Shown: positions 47,293 to 55,922, counted from the stretch's first letter. The stretch is 64,000 nt of DNA from Deltaproteobacteria bacterium (GCA_040223695.1 JAVKFU010000019.1:1-64000), one strand, 5' to 3'. Notes: generated from the letters alone by a model not told the origin. Numbers and translations are program-made.

Positions 47293-47334
47293 CCGGTTGC
47301 CAAACCGGACTTCATTCCGTATTGCATACGGAAT
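47293..47334. terminator. Two adjacent perfect hairpins
   Basis: CCGGTT-GCCA-AACCGG (47293-47308) is followed after five bases by ATTCCGTAT-TGC-ATACGGAAT (47314-47334). They lie after the BamE-like gene and lack a U-tract, so they may slow polymerase, mark a 3' end or act as protein sites. Confidence 0.55.
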
Positions 47335-47442
47335 ATAGCAGCCTGAGCCTCAGCCGGGCAATTGCAATAATTACCAGAAATGGCATTCTAATCTATATAT
47401 TATGTTCGTATTTTCAAGATTTAACTTGTACCGGGAGAAATC

Positions 47443-47991
47443 ATGAAAAAATGTCCGAAGTGCGGTATTGAATTAAAAGAGAAGGTCATAGGGCCGGTAA
47501 ATGTGGATGAATGCGAGTCGTGCAAGGGAATCTGGTTCGAGAAAGGCGAGCTGCACGAAGCCGAAGAGGCCGTAGATGAAAACCTGAACTGGTTCGACTT
47601 CGACATATGGAAGCACCCTGAAAATTTCAAGTCCAAAGAGACCGACCTCAAATGCCCGGTTTGCGACCTTAATACCCTCAACATCGAATACGGGCACACA
47701 GGAGTCGAGGTAAATTACTGCCGGAGCTGCCACGGCATCTGGCTCGAAAAGGGCGAATTCCCCAAAATCATAGAGTCTTTCGAGGACGAGATCGCGAATA
47801 AGACCTTTTCCGATTATCTCCACGCGAGCATAGACGAAGCCAAGGAAATCGTGACGGGTCATGAATCATTTATGTCGGAATGGAAAGACCTGTCCTCGAT
47901 ACTAAAGTTAATGCAATACCGACTCTTCGTAGAGAAGCCGAAATTAATCGAAACATTGACCGAGCTCAACACCTTGAATCCATTCAAATGA
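47443..47991 (+). CDS. Double TFIIB-type zinc-ribbon protein
   Basis: A 182-residue protein with two zinc ribbons of the zf-TFIIB type. The first is MKKCPKCGIELKE...VDECESCKGIWFEKGEL, the second LKCPVCDLNTLNIEYGHTGVEVNYCRSCHGIWLEKGEF; each has four Cys and the GIW(F/L)EKGE signature. A charged helical C-terminus follows. These small proteins are widespread and uncharacterised; nucleic acid or protein binding is expected. It has its own intergenic region on both sides. Confidence 0.88.
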   Translation: MKKCPKCGIELKEKVIGPVNVDECESCKGIWFEKGELHEAEEAVDENLNWFDFDIWKHPENFKSKETDLKCPVCDLNTLNIEYGHTGVEVNYCRSCHGIWLEKGEFPKIIESFEDEIANKTFSDYLHASIDEAKEIVTGHESFMSEWKDLSSILKLMQYRLFVEKPKLIETLTELNTLNPFK

Positions 47992-48215
47992 CCGAATCGG
48001 CTAAACGGAAAACTGCTATATCGTTCCGGACCGGTTAATTTTCGAAAATGGAAGGTACAGCCTTGGGACAACGAAGCGGAGTTTCGCGCCAACAATAAAA
48101 ATAAGACCCTGCTGAATACAAAGTAATCTCCTTAAATCTACCGGTATATGTACCTGAACAAATTAGACAGAAATCGGTGTATAGTTTTTTAAGACTAAAA
48201 TCAGGGAGGAAAGCT

Positions 48216-48452
48216 ATGAAAATCGACCTTTACACGAAAGTAATGCTCACGCTCATCGCGATAGGGCTCTGGGGAGTCCTCCTAAAGCCGCTTTTTATAA
48301 CCGAGCCTGTAATTGCGTCAAACGGCATAACGGATGTGAACATACAGAGAATTGGCGGGAAGAGCGTCGATAAAAGAACCCTCAACGTCAATATCAGGAA
48401 AGTGGGAGGATTCGACGTAACAACGCCGAATCTGCCCGTGAAAACGAAATAA
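48216..48452 (+). CDS. Small membrane-anchored protein with repeated VNI motif
   Basis: A 78-residue protein with one membrane span (about 8-30, VMLTLIAIGLWGVLLKPLFI) and a periplasmic tail holding two similar strands, TDVNIQRIGGKSV and LNVNIRKVGGFDV. GGGAGG lies upstream of ATG 48216; the longer open frame from 48177 lacks a binding site. Small proteins of this plan are common in deltaproteobacterial-type genomes. Function unknown. Confidence 0.65.
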   Translation: MKIDLYTKVMLTLIAIGLWGVLLKPLFITEPVIASNGITDVNIQRIGGKSVDKRTLNVNIRKVGGFDVTTPNLPVKTK

Positions 48453-48457
48453 GCAGT

Positions 48458-48928
48458 CTAGAGCAGCGGATCTAATACACCGGACATTTTATCGTTGCTT
48501 ACTTCCCCGCTCCCGTCGTAAACGACTTTGCCTTCTTTATCATATAGCGTTACGTGGGGTATGTAATTTTTATAATGACGGTCGCGCAGGTCTTTCTGCT
48601 CTTTGGAAAGCGGGGAGTTCAGATCGACAACAATAAAATCCACCTCGCCGTTGTATTTTTGATACAGCTCGACTGTCCTTCTGGCCTGACGCTTGGAGTT
48701 ATAACACTCGCGGTGATAAAAAATCACATAGGCCGGTTTGCCATTTTTAATCTCGCCGTCAGACATATTGTCCCCGGTTATAAGCGGGCCGTCGTCGGAA
48801 TCGCTTGAGTAATTCAGGTCGGGGTTCAGTTTGAGGCCGGTAGCCGGGAATCCGTTCGGTACGAATGCAAATAACGCAACGACCACCAATACTGCCGGGA
48901 AGACCTCCGCGAGTTTCATGATATTCAT
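48458..48928 (-). CDS. Exported thioredoxin-fold protein without a CxxC pair
   Basis: A 156-residue protein with a signal-like N-terminus (EVFPAVLVVVALFAFVPNGFPA) and a thioredoxin fold: KPAYVIFYHRECYNSKRQARRTVELYQKYNGEVDFIVVDLNSP, NYIPHVTLYDKEGKVVYDGSGEVS. At the active site only the first Cys remains (ECYNSKRQ where CxxC is expected), and the cis-Pro strand IPHVTLYD is intact. It cannot do normal dithiol exchange but could form mixed disulfides. Converges with the small VNI-motif gene. Confidence 0.78.
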   Translation of the reverse strand: MNIMKLAEVFPAVLVVVALFAFVPNGFPATGLKLNPDLNYSSDSDDGPLITGDNMSDGEIKNGKPAYVIFYHRECYNSKRQARRTVELYQKYNGEVDFIVVDLNSPLSKEQKDLRDRHYKNYIPHVTLYDKEGKVVYDGSGEVSNDKMSGVLDPLL

Positions 48929-48972
48929 CTGTTTTCCCCCCGTCAGTTAAAGTTTGTTTACAAATAATATAC

Positions 48973-48987
48973 GCCAGGAATCCTGGC
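48973..48987. promoter_or_regulatory. Perfect GCCAGGA-A-TCCTGGC palindrome
   Basis: Seven-base arms around a single A, 45 nt before the thioredoxin-fold gene (minus strand) and about 140 nt before tetR (plus strand). A symmetric site in a divergent intergenic region is a plausible operator; the protein that binds it is unknown. Confidence 0.5.
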
Positions 48988-49125
48988 ACGGTTTCATTCG
49001 GTTATCTATTACTTACTTAGAATTCTTTATGTTTACGATAAATTCATGAGAGTAGAGCAGTATTCCAACTTTATGTTATTCTATTGATTCCTTTAAATTC
49101 CTGCGTATTATCAATCAATCTGACT

Positions 49126-49767
49126 ATGAAAAACAAGAGCGGAGCAACAGACTCAAAGACCCGGATAGCCTCCAATATAAAGGATAAGGACCTTATAAGC
49201 GTCAGAAGGCAGGAGCTGGTGAACGCCGCTGTCGAATTATTCGTGAAGAAGGGGTTTCACAAAACCACCGTGCGCGAGATAGCGAAAGAATTCGGCATGA
49301 GCATGGGCGCTCTCTACGACTATATCAGGACCAAAGAGGATATATTATTTCTCGTCTGCGATTATATATTTAAAAGCGTAAGCGAAAAACTGGAAAGCTC
49401 TCTTGTAGGCAAAAAGGACCCCAGAGAAAATCTTAAAAACGCCATACGAGATTATTTTACGATTATCGATGAAATCCAGGATTACTCGCTGCTTTTATAT
49501 CAGGAAACGAAATCTCTGAACCGCAAGGAAAGAAACTATATACTCTCCGCTGAAAACGATTTAACCGGGATATTCGAGAACATCATCGTGCAGGGAATCG
49601 AGGAAAAAGTATTCAATATCGACAGAAGCACCGCAAAGATAGTTGCTCATGACATAATGGTACAGGGGCAGATGTGGGCATTCAGGCGCTGGGCGATCCA
49701 GAAGGACTACACACTCAAACGCTACATCAAGATTCAGACCGAGCTTATACTGAGAGCGATTCAATAA
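49126..49767 (+). CDS. TetR-family transcriptional regulator
   Basis: A 213-residue TetR protein. The helix-turn-helix domain is RRQELVNAAVELFVKKGFHKTTVREIAKEFGMSMGALYDYIRTKEDILFLV; the C-terminal ligand domain resembles those of acyl-CoA-related TetR regulators. It is read just ahead of an acyl-CoA dehydrogenase gene whose promoter bears a symmetric site at its start point, so repression of that gene is likely. ATG 49126 is chosen; a TTG at 49084 would add 14 residues before a normal TetR N-terminus. Confidence 0.9.
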   Translation: MKNKSGATDSKTRIASNIKDKDLISVRRQELVNAAVELFVKKGFHKTTVREIAKEFGMSMGALYDYIRTKEDILFLVCDYIFKSVSEKLESSLVGKKDPRENLKNAIRDYFTIIDEIQDYSLLLYQETKSLNRKERNYILSAENDLTGIFENIIVQGIEEKVFNIDRSTAKIVAHDIMVQGQMWAFRRWAIQKDYTLKRYIKIQTELILRAIQ

Positions 49768-49774
49768 AAATTTG

Positions 49775-49824
49775 TTGACTTTTTTCATGTATGTTTTTAT
49801 AATGTATAAGCGAGCAAGCGCTCG
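49775..49824 (+). promoter_or_regulatory. Acyl-CoA dehydrogenase promoter with TetR-type operator
   Basis: TTGACT (49775-49780), 17-nt gap, TATAAT (49798-49803), then CGAGC-AAGC-GCTCG at 49811-49824, over the predicted transcription start. The GCGCTC core is shared with the palindrome at nnrS. Probable site of the TetR protein encoded just upstream. Confidence 0.75.
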
Positions 49825-49857
49825 GTCGGCCAACTTAACCCGGGGAGGTGTCTTAAG

Positions 49858-51009
49858 ATGTCCATAATAAATCTTTCTGAAGAACAGGAGCTGATTCAAA
49901 AAACCGCACGGGATTTCTCAATCAATAAAATTAAGCCCGTCGCCGCAAAAAATGACCGCGAAGGCAAATTCCCCAAAGACATAGTCGCTGAAATGGGGGA
50001 GCTCGGCTTCATGGGAATGATAGTGCCTGAAAAATACGGGGGGAGTGAGTTCGACTGCCTATCCTACGTTATAGCGCTTGAGGAAATATGCGGGGCGTGC
50101 GCCTCTACAGGGATTATCATGTCCGTTAATAATTCCCTCGTATGCGATCCCGTTATCACCTACGGCACAGGAGAGCAAAAGAACTCTTATCTGCCCGATT
50201 TATCGAGCGGGGCGAAGCTCGGATGTTTCGCGCTGAGCGAGCCCGAGGCGGGCTCGGACCCGGCGGGCATGAGAACACTCGTTGTGAAAAAAGGAAAAAG
50301 CTACATAATAAACGGCACGAAATCCTGGATAACCAACGGCGCCGAGGCCGACGTCATGATACTGATAGCCGCAACCGATCCTTCCAAGAAACACCATGGA
50401 ATTTCAGCATTCATAATAGACATGGACACACCGGGGGTAAAAGTCGGAAAACTTGAGCACAAACTGGGAATCAAAGCCTCAAGCACGGCGCAAATATTCT
50501 TTGAGGATTGCGAGGTACCGGAAAGCGCAATGCTCGGAACGGAAGGGCAAGGATTCAAAATCGCCATGAATACCCTTAACGGCGGCAGGATCGGGGTTGC
50601 AGCGCAAGCAGTGGGTATCGCCCGGGCGGCGTTTGAGGAATCCGTCAGATATTCAAAGGAACGTAAGGCATTCGGCAAGAGTATCTCCGACTTTCAGGGG
50701 CTTCAGTTCATGATTGCCGATATGGCGACGAGAATCGAGGCATCGAGGCTTCTCACGTGGCAGGCTGCTGTAATGAAGGATAAAGAGGTTAATTACTCGA
50801 AACAGTCCGCAATGGCGAAACTCTTCGCTTCGGAAACCGCAATGTGGGTCACGACGAAGGCGATACAAATCCACGGAGGCTACGGTTACACGGTCGACTA
50901 CCCTGTCGAAAGGTACTTCCGCGACGCCAAGATAACCGAGATATACGAAGGCACTTCCGAGATACAAAGGAATATAATAGCCAGAGAAGCACTCGGAGAG
51001 ACAAAATAG
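49858..51009 (+). CDS. Acyl-CoA dehydrogenase
   Basis: A 383-residue flavin acyl-CoA dehydrogenase of the short-chain/butyryl type. Present are [108 protein letters not shown]; the Glu of IYEGTSE is the expected catalytic base. GGGAGG precedes the ATG. Single gene behind a TetR-controlled promoter; no electron-transfer flavoprotein genes are near. Confidence 0.95.
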   Translation: MSIINLSEEQELIQKTARDFSINKIKPVAAKNDREGKFPKDIVAEMGELGFMGMIVPEKYGGSEFDCLSYVIALEEICGACASTGIIMSVNNSLVCDPVITYGTGEQKNSYLPDLSSGAKLGCFALSEPEAGSDPAGMRTLVVKKGKSYIINGTKSWITNGAEADVMILIAATDPSKKHHGISAFIIDMDTPGVKVGKLEHKLGIKASSTAQIFFEDCEVPESAMLGTEGQGFKIAMNTLNGGRIGVAAQAVGIARAAFEESVRYSKERKAFGKSISDFQGLQFMIADMATRIEASRLLTWQAAVMKDKEVNYSKQSAMAKLFASETAMWVTTKAIQIHGGYGYTVDYPVERYFRDAKITEIYEGTSEIQRNIIAREALGETK

Positions 51010-51032
51010 ACAAGGGTCATCCCGCCTACTCA

Positions 51033-51125
51033 CGCGCAATCGTTTTGGGACATAAAAACCTGAGCACAACTCCAATATACTCACACCCGGGCGAAACGGC
51101 ATGGGACGGAGCCCTTCTTAGATGA
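51033..51125 (+). pseudogene. Remnant of a tyrosine recombinase/integrase C-terminus
   Basis: Read in one frame to a TGA at 51123-51125, this stretch encodes RAIVLGHKNLSTTPIYSH followed by a few unrelated residues. LGHKNLSTTxIYSH is the hallmark end of phage and Xer-type tyrosine recombinases, with the conserved His and the nucleophilic Tyr. No start or catalytic Arg region remains upstream, where the acyl-CoA dehydrogenase gene occupies the DNA. It looks like a relic of a past integration. Confidence 0.5.
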
Positions 51126-51197
51126 GGCAATGTAGCAATAAACATTATGAACAACTAAGCTTGAAATATATTTAATAATTACAACAGCTTAAATAAA

Positions 51198-51230
51198 AAG
51201 AGGCCCTCGATAATCTGAGGGCCTCTTTTC
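51198..51230 (+). terminator. Strong rho-independent terminator
   Basis: AAGAGGCCCTC / GAGGGCCTCTT, an 11-bp perfect stem with an 8-nt loop, preceded by an A-run and followed by TTTTC. It ends the acyl-CoA dehydrogenase transcript and the integrase relic with it. Confidence 0.92.
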
Positions 51231-51426
51231 CTCAAGGAGGATGGTATAGGATGTGCTTTTGTTTATCGATGTGCTTCTTATTCTATTTATTAGGATACCA
51301 AACGGGATAAAAAGGATTCAGACTTTTTTCATCCGGTTGCACTTCACCCTGATTATGCTAGAAAAGCCGGGCCTGATTGTTCTGCTCTCGGCCTGGCGGA
51401 GATTAATTTTAATGACCCGCTTTAAT

Positions 51427-51948
51427 TCAGCTGCCCTCTTTTTTACTGACTTTTTGGGCCCAGCCCTTTACAATCTTAACGGTAATGTAATTACCCACGC
51501 TGACGCCTTTTAATTTCTCATTGGACACCGCAACGTTAAACACCTTGTCGTTAGACATCTTAATTCCTATCAGGCTGTCGGTCGCGCCTTCCTCTATGGT
51601 TACGACTTCACCCGCCACCCACTGAGCGCCGCTGTCCTTCTTTTCAGGCCTGGGCGTTTGCGGCGTATTATCTTCTGCGATTTCCACCAATTCCGCCCAT
51701 CCCTTGATTATTTGTACAGTGACCACATCACCCACGTTTACTCCCTCCAGGAGGTCGTTAGTTACGGCGACATTAAAAGCCTCACCATCAGCCATCCTTA
51801 AACTCATTAGGCTCTCGTTCCGACCTTCTTCCATCGACACCACTTCCCCGGTTATCCACTGCGGCCCTCCCTCTTCCTGGGCCTGAGCCAAGCCCACAGA
51901 AGCAATAACTGCAAGAATAAAAGCACAGCTTAAAATTTTTCTTATCAT
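51427..51948 (-). CDS. Exported protein with two tandem beta repeats
   Basis: A 173-residue protein: signal peptide (cleaved near LAQAQE), then two copies of a repeat of about 58 residues, QWITGEVVSMEEGRNESLMSL...VNVGDVVTVQIIKGWAELV and QWVAGEVVTIEEGATDSLIGI...VSVGNYITVKIVKGWAQKV, joined by a Pro/Lys linker. Each repeat looks like a small beta-barrel of SH3 or OB type. The two copies differ at many sites, so the duplication is old. Function unknown. Transcribed alone on the minus strand. Confidence 0.75.
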   Translation of the reverse strand: MIRKILSCAFILAVIASVGLAQAQEEGGPQWITGEVVSMEEGRNESLMSLRMADGEAFNVAVTNDLLEGVNVGDVVTVQIIKGWAELVEIAEDNTPQTPRPEKKDSGAQWVAGEVVTIEEGATDSLIGIKMSNDKVFNVAVSNEKLKGVSVGNYITVKIVKGWAQKVSKKEGS

Positions 51949-52171
51949 TGCAATGCCCTCCTGATATTGTTTTTTATTGCTGAAACCGGAATACGACCAG
52001 CACGTTTTACCTAAGTGTAAATTTTATAAAACTTCGATGCAACCAAAACTTTATCAGGACTGATATCCGCTCTTGCCATCCCGAATCATCTGATTTATAG
52101 TGAGTGTTGAAGATCCGGGTTTGAATTTAACACCTGGGGAAACCCGCGAGGGGGGGTCGCATGTTATGTTA

Positions 52172-52597
52172 ATGTACAACAAATTAAGCTGGTGGTACTG
52201 ACTCCTAACGGTTGTCTTTTTAACACTGGGAGTAGCAGGCTGGTTCGCGGGTTTCTATTTCGCAATCGCCCTGTCAGCCGTTCAGGTCGTACATTTTAGT
52301 ATAAGGGAAGGCGAAATCACGGCATTCCCCGTGCAGATTCGCATCGCCTTTTTAATATGGATGATAGTCGCTCTATGGGAGCCTCTCCGTTTTTTATACT
52401 GGATTCCCGTTGTCGGCACATGGGCGATGGTGCTTACCGGATACTGCTTTCTCGCCAGATGCATGTCGATAATGCCGTGGAACCTGAGAGAACCAATATC
52501 GGCCTCACTTCTCAAACGTACATTTTTTTCGCCGCCCGTTAAAGGAAACATTAAGCAGGGACTACCGGAAGAATCTGTTTCAGAAGGTCAGGCTTGA
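52172..52597 (+). pseudogene. Small membrane protein gene interrupted by TGA at a Trp position
   Basis: The frame starts at ATG 52172 with MYNKLSWWY, meets TGA at 52199-52201 and continues open as LLTVVFLTLGVAGWFAGFYFAIALSAVQVVHFSIREGEITAFPVQ through to 52597. Relatives as I recall them read WWYW or WWFW there, so TGA replaces a Trp TGG codon. The rest has three or four hydrophobic spans and is well preserved. It is a recent nonsense mutation, a base error or a read-through site. A GTG at 52331 could restart an 88-residue fragment. Stop overlaps the cupin start. Confidence 0.7.
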
Positions 52598-52962
52598 TGC
52601 CCATACTGATCGAAAAGCCCACAATTATAGAAGCGGCGGGGAATAAACCGAAAAAGATCGAAGAATATGCGGGCAGGGTCAATTCCAATCATACGGATGT
52701 CAGCGTCGCTCGGATGACGTCACCCGAGGGATGGCTTGAGCCGGGGCAGAGTCCGGAATTCCGGGAAATAACCGTGGTGCTTGAGGGCACGCTCATAGTC
52801 GAGCACGAAGGCGGGGCTCTGGAAGTAGGCGCGGGGCAGGCAGTGGTCACAAACCCCGGCGAGTGGGTGCGGTACAGCACGCCTGAACCAGGGGGCGCTA
52901 AGTATATAGCCGTTTGCCTTCCGGCATTTTCCCCCGAAACCGTAAACCGCGATCCGGATTAA
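52597..52962 (+). CDS. Small cupin protein
   Basis: A 121-residue single cupin: SPEFREITVVLEGTLIVEHEGGALEVGAGQAVVTNPGEWVRYSTPEPGGAKYIAVCLPAF. The usual HxH metal pair of motif 1 is missing (PEFRE), so it may bind a small molecule without a metal. The ATG overlaps the previous stop by one base (TGATG), which implies it was co-translated with the now broken gene. Next gene, tag, is 15 nt on. Confidence 0.82.
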   Translation: MPILIEKPTIIEAAGNKPKKIEEYAGRVNSNHTDVSVARMTSPEGWLEPGQSPEFREITVVLEGTLIVEHEGGALEVGAGQAVVTNPGEWVRYSTPEPGGAKYIAVCLPAFSPETVNRDPD

Positions 52963-52977
52963 AGAACAGGAGAGAGC

Positions 52978-53559
52978 ATGAAAAACCGGTGCGAATGGCC
53001 GGGTACGGATCCTCTGTATCTGGATTATCACGATAACGAATGGGGCGTGCCGGTGCACGATGACCGCCAGCTTTTCGAAATGATAGTGCTCGACGGCGCC
53101 CAGGCCGGGCTTAGCTGGATAACCATTTTAAGGCGGAGAGACTCGTACAGGAAGGCTTTTGACAATTTCGATGCCGGTAAAGTCGCGCTGTATGACGACA
53201 AAAAAATCGAGTGGCTCCTGAAAGACCCGGGGATTATAAGAAACCGTCTTAAGGTAAACTCCGCTGTTAGTAACGCGAAGGCGTTTCTCCGTGTGGTCGA
53301 GGAGTTCGGTACGTTCGACGAATATATATGGCAATTCGTAGGTCACCGTACTATACACAATAAATGGAAATCTTTAAATGAACTGCCCGCGAAAACACCT
53401 GAGTCGGACGCCATGAGCAAGGACCTTAAGAAAAGGGGGTTCAGCTTCGTAGGCTCCACGATATGTTACGCATTCATGCAGGCAGCGGGAATGGTGAACG
53501 ACCACGTCACCGACTGTTTCAGATATAGTGAAATAAAGAAGATGCCCTCTGCTAAATAA
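52978..53559 (+). CDS. tag: DNA-3-methyladenine glycosylase I
   Basis: A 193-residue Tag glycosylase that removes N3-methyladenine from alkylated DNA. The zinc-site residues are kept: CEWPGTDPLYLDYHDNEWGVP at the start and NDHVTDCFRY at the end. The core FEMIVLDGAQAGLSWITILRRRDSYRKAFDNF also matches. ACAGGAGAG precedes the ATG. It lies in a small operon with the cupin and a GNAT protein. Confidence 0.96.
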   Translation: MKNRCEWPGTDPLYLDYHDNEWGVPVHDDRQLFEMIVLDGAQAGLSWITILRRRDSYRKAFDNFDAGKVALYDDKKIEWLLKDPGIIRNRLKVNSAVSNAKAFLRVVEEFGTFDEYIWQFVGHRTIHNKWKSLNELPAKTPESDAMSKDLKKRGFSFVGSTICYAFMQAAGMVNDHVTDCFRYSEIKKMPSAK

Positions 53560-53562
53560 ATA

Positions 53563-54159
53563 ATGACCGAAGATAGCCGAGACGCAGTCATGTACCGCCC
53601 TGCTGAAAAGGCCGACTGCAGAACAATCGCAAAGCTCTTCAGTATCGCTTCTGACGGCGTGGCGGACTATGTCTGGACAAAGCTTGCCGAGCCGGGGGAA
53701 GATATTCTGGAAGTCGCGGAGAGGCGTTATTCCAGAGATGATCTACTCTTCGGTTATAAAAACTGTGTCGTTGCGGAGTTGGGCGGGGAGGTAATCGGAA
53801 TGATGGTTTCATTTCCAATGTACTCTACTGAAAATGCCGAGCCGGAAGCGGAGGCGGACCCGGTTCTGGCGCCCTACAGCAAACTCGAGCAGCACGACAG
53901 CTACTACATTAGCGGAATTGCCGTTTTTCCCGACTATCGAGGAATGGGGATAGGTACTAAATTCCTGGAGATTGCAGAGCGGAAAGCAAGAGAAAACAAG
54001 CTTTCCCGGATAAGCCTGATTGTCTTCGAGCAGAACGAGGGAGCAAAGAGACTCTACGAGCGTCACGCCTTTTATGAAACCGCACGTGAAAAGGTCGTAC
54101 CGCATGAGCTGATACATTACACAGGATATGCTTTACTTATGGTCAAAGATATCAATTAG
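53563..54159 (+). CDS. GNAT family acetyltransferase
   Basis: A 198-residue GNAT protein. The acetyl-CoA loop is GIAVFPDYRGMGIGTKFLEIAERKA, followed by VFEQNEGAKRLYERHAFYETAR, and the N-terminus is MYRPAEKADCRTIAKLFSIASDGVADYVW. The acceptor cannot be told. It starts three bases after the tag stop, so it is co-transcribed and may form part of the same stress unit. Convergent with the DEAD-box gene. Confidence 0.88.
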   Translation: MTEDSRDAVMYRPAEKADCRTIAKLFSIASDGVADYVWTKLAEPGEDILEVAERRYSRDDLLFGYKNCVVAELGGEVIGMMVSFPMYSTENAEPEAEADPVLAPYSKLEQHDSYYISGIAVFPDYRGMGIGTKFLEIAERKARENKLSRISLIVFEQNEGAKRLYERHAFYETAREKVVPHELIHYTGYALLMVKDIN

Positions 54160-54232
54160 ACGATCTCGAACCCGTCCGGCAGTAAACTGTTAAAAATATT
54201 CAAGAAACCATTTTAAATGGGGCAACGCGGAC

Positions 54233-55813
54233 TTAGGCGTATTTCCGGGTTTTTTTGGCCTTTGTGATATAAGGCTCGGAACCTTTTTTCTTTCCCCTGA
54301 AGTATGACAATAATACTTCCGCTTCGTGAAAAGGAAGGGTTACAAAAGAGAATTTTTCGAGTATTTGGATGTCTTTAATTTCACTGCTTTTTATGTGGCA
54401 TTTTTTCTTTATGAAATTCACGAGCTTCTTTCGTGTGAAATCGTCCCTTTTTCCCTGAGCCACAAAGAGCCTCGTTTTACCCTTGAGGTCGGGGGCGGTA
54501 TCGCCGATCTCGTTATAATCATTCTCGGCGAGCTTATCCCTGAAGGAGTTCTGAATAAGAGCCGCTACAATATGCTCCGGCTTTTCATCTTTTAAGAGCT
54601 CTTTGGACATCTCGACGTACTCACTATCGGGATGGATTTTCACTATATTTTCCAATTCGGTTTTAATCTTGTTTTTTCTCGTTTTAATGACGTCGGCAAC
54701 CTTCGGCAGAGAGGCTTTTCTAATATCGGTTTTTGTTTCTTTGACTATGTACTGAAGTTTTCTGTACTCCTCAGGCGTAATAAACGTTATGGCGTTTCCT
54801 TCCCTCCCGGCGCGTCCGGTGCGCCCGATCCTGTGGACGTAGGACTTTGAGTCCTGAGGAAGCGCGTAATTGATGACGTGCGTCAGATTTTCCACATCTA
54901 TTCCCCTCGCTGCAACGTCGGTCGCCACAAGAACGTTCAGCATACGCTTTTTAAATTTGTTCAGTATCTTTTCTCTCTGGTTTTGGGACAGGTCGCCATG
55001 CAGGGCGTCCGCGTCATAGCCCCTCTTGCTCAGACGGCTGGCGACCTTATCGGCATCCACCTTCGTCCTGCAAAATATGAGGCCGAAGAAATCTTCTTCA
55101 ACGTCTATTATTCTGCAAAGGGCTTCAAACTTGTCGGACGCCGAAACTTCAAAATAAATCTGATCGGTCTGGCTTACTGTAAGCGGCTCATTTTGTACCT
55201 TTAGCGTCTCGTATTCACGCATGTATTTCTTTGCGATCTGCAAAACCTCTCTGGGCATGGTAGCCGAAAAAAGCATTGTCCGCTTTTCGCTTGCGGTGTG
55301 GTCCATTATTTTTCTCACATCATCGATAAAACCCATGTTCAACATCTCGTCGGCTTCATCCAGAACCAGATAAGAGATGTTATCTAGCTTCAGCGCGCGG
55401 CTTCCCAGGTGATCGAGTATCCTTCCGGGTGTCCCCACAACAACGTCAACGCCTTTCCTCAAGCTTCTCAGCTGAAGGTTTATAGACTGTCCGCCGTAAA
55501 CGGGAACAATACTCAAGTTCTTATTTCCTTTTAAAGAATTAATCTCCTCCGCCACCTGAATAGCCAGCTCCCTCGTCGGAGTAAGGACAAGCGCCTGTAC
55601 CGTGCCCGAGTTTTCCCGAAGCAGCTCAATCAAGGGAATCCCGAACGCGGCGGTTTTACCCGTACCGGTCTGAGCCTGTGCGACAATATCGCTCTCACTT
55701 TCGAGAACCGCGGGTATGGTTAACTCCTGAATGCTGGTGGGCACTTCATAGCCCTTTTGCTCAAGGACTTTTAACGTATCACCCGACAAACTTAAATCTT
55801 CAAACGATTTCAT
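54233..55813 (-). CDS. deaD: DEAD-box RNA helicase of DeaD/CsdA type
   Basis: A 526-residue helicase with Q motif (MKSFEDLSLSGDTLKVLEQKG), I AQTGTGKT, Ia PTRELAIQ, II VLDEADEML, III FSATMP and VI HRIGRTGRAG, plus a C-terminal DbpA/CsdA RNA-binding domain (KTRLFVAQGKRDDFTRKKLVNFIKKKCHIKSSEIKDIQI). Such helicases remodel rRNA and mRNA, especially in the cold. The 280-bp upstream region carries an inverted repeat around the likely promoter, and a leader of about 120 nt is predicted, as in cold-shock mRNAs. Confidence 0.95.
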   Translation of the reverse strand: MKSFEDLSLSGDTLKVLEQKGYEVPTSIQELTIPAVLESESDIVAQAQTGTGKTAAFGIPLIELLRENSGTVQALVLTPTRELAIQVAEEINSLKGNKNLSIVPVYGGQSINLQLRSLRKGVDVVVGTPGRILDHLGSRALKLDNISYLVLDEADEMLNMGFIDDVRKIMDHTASEKRTMLFSATMPREVLQIAKKYMREYETLKVQNEPLTVSQTDQIYFEVSASDKFEALCRIIDVEEDFFGLIFCRTKVDADKVASRLSKRGYDADALHGDLSQNQREKILNKFKKRMLNVLVATDVAARGIDVENLTHVINYALPQDSKSYVHRIGRTGRAGREGNAITFITPEEYRKLQYIVKETKTDIRKASLPKVADVIKTRKNKIKTELENIVKIHPDSEYVEMSKELLKDEKPEHIVAALIQNSFRDKLAENDYNEIGDTAPDLKGKTRLFVAQGKRDDFTRKKLVNFIKKKCHIKSSEIKDIQILEKFSFVTLPFHEAEVLLSYFRGKKKGSEPYITKAKKTRKYA

Positions 55814-55922
55814 AAAATAATACGCTCCTTTATATTTCTTCCCATTTGGAACCTGACAGAATCAAATATCAAAATTTTACGTGGAATGGTTGAATTATTG
55901 ACTAAGTGTTTTCTCAAATTGG

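Noticed and set aside
48983-49000. Second sigma-54 promoter (TGGCACG at 48984)
   Set aside because: The -12 block TTGC is missing at the required distance; only the -24 half matches.
51253-51513. Plus-strand frame of 86 codons after the acyl-CoA dehydrogenase terminator, with a GGAGG-like sequence nearby
   Set aside because: Its second half lies antisense to the tandem-repeat protein gene, its residues are hydrophobic without clear pattern, and it resembles no family.
52199-52201. Selenocysteine at the in-frame TGA
   Set aside because: The position is a Trp in relatives as I recall them, not Cys, and no clear SECIS-like hairpin follows within a few bases. Mutation or base error is simpler.
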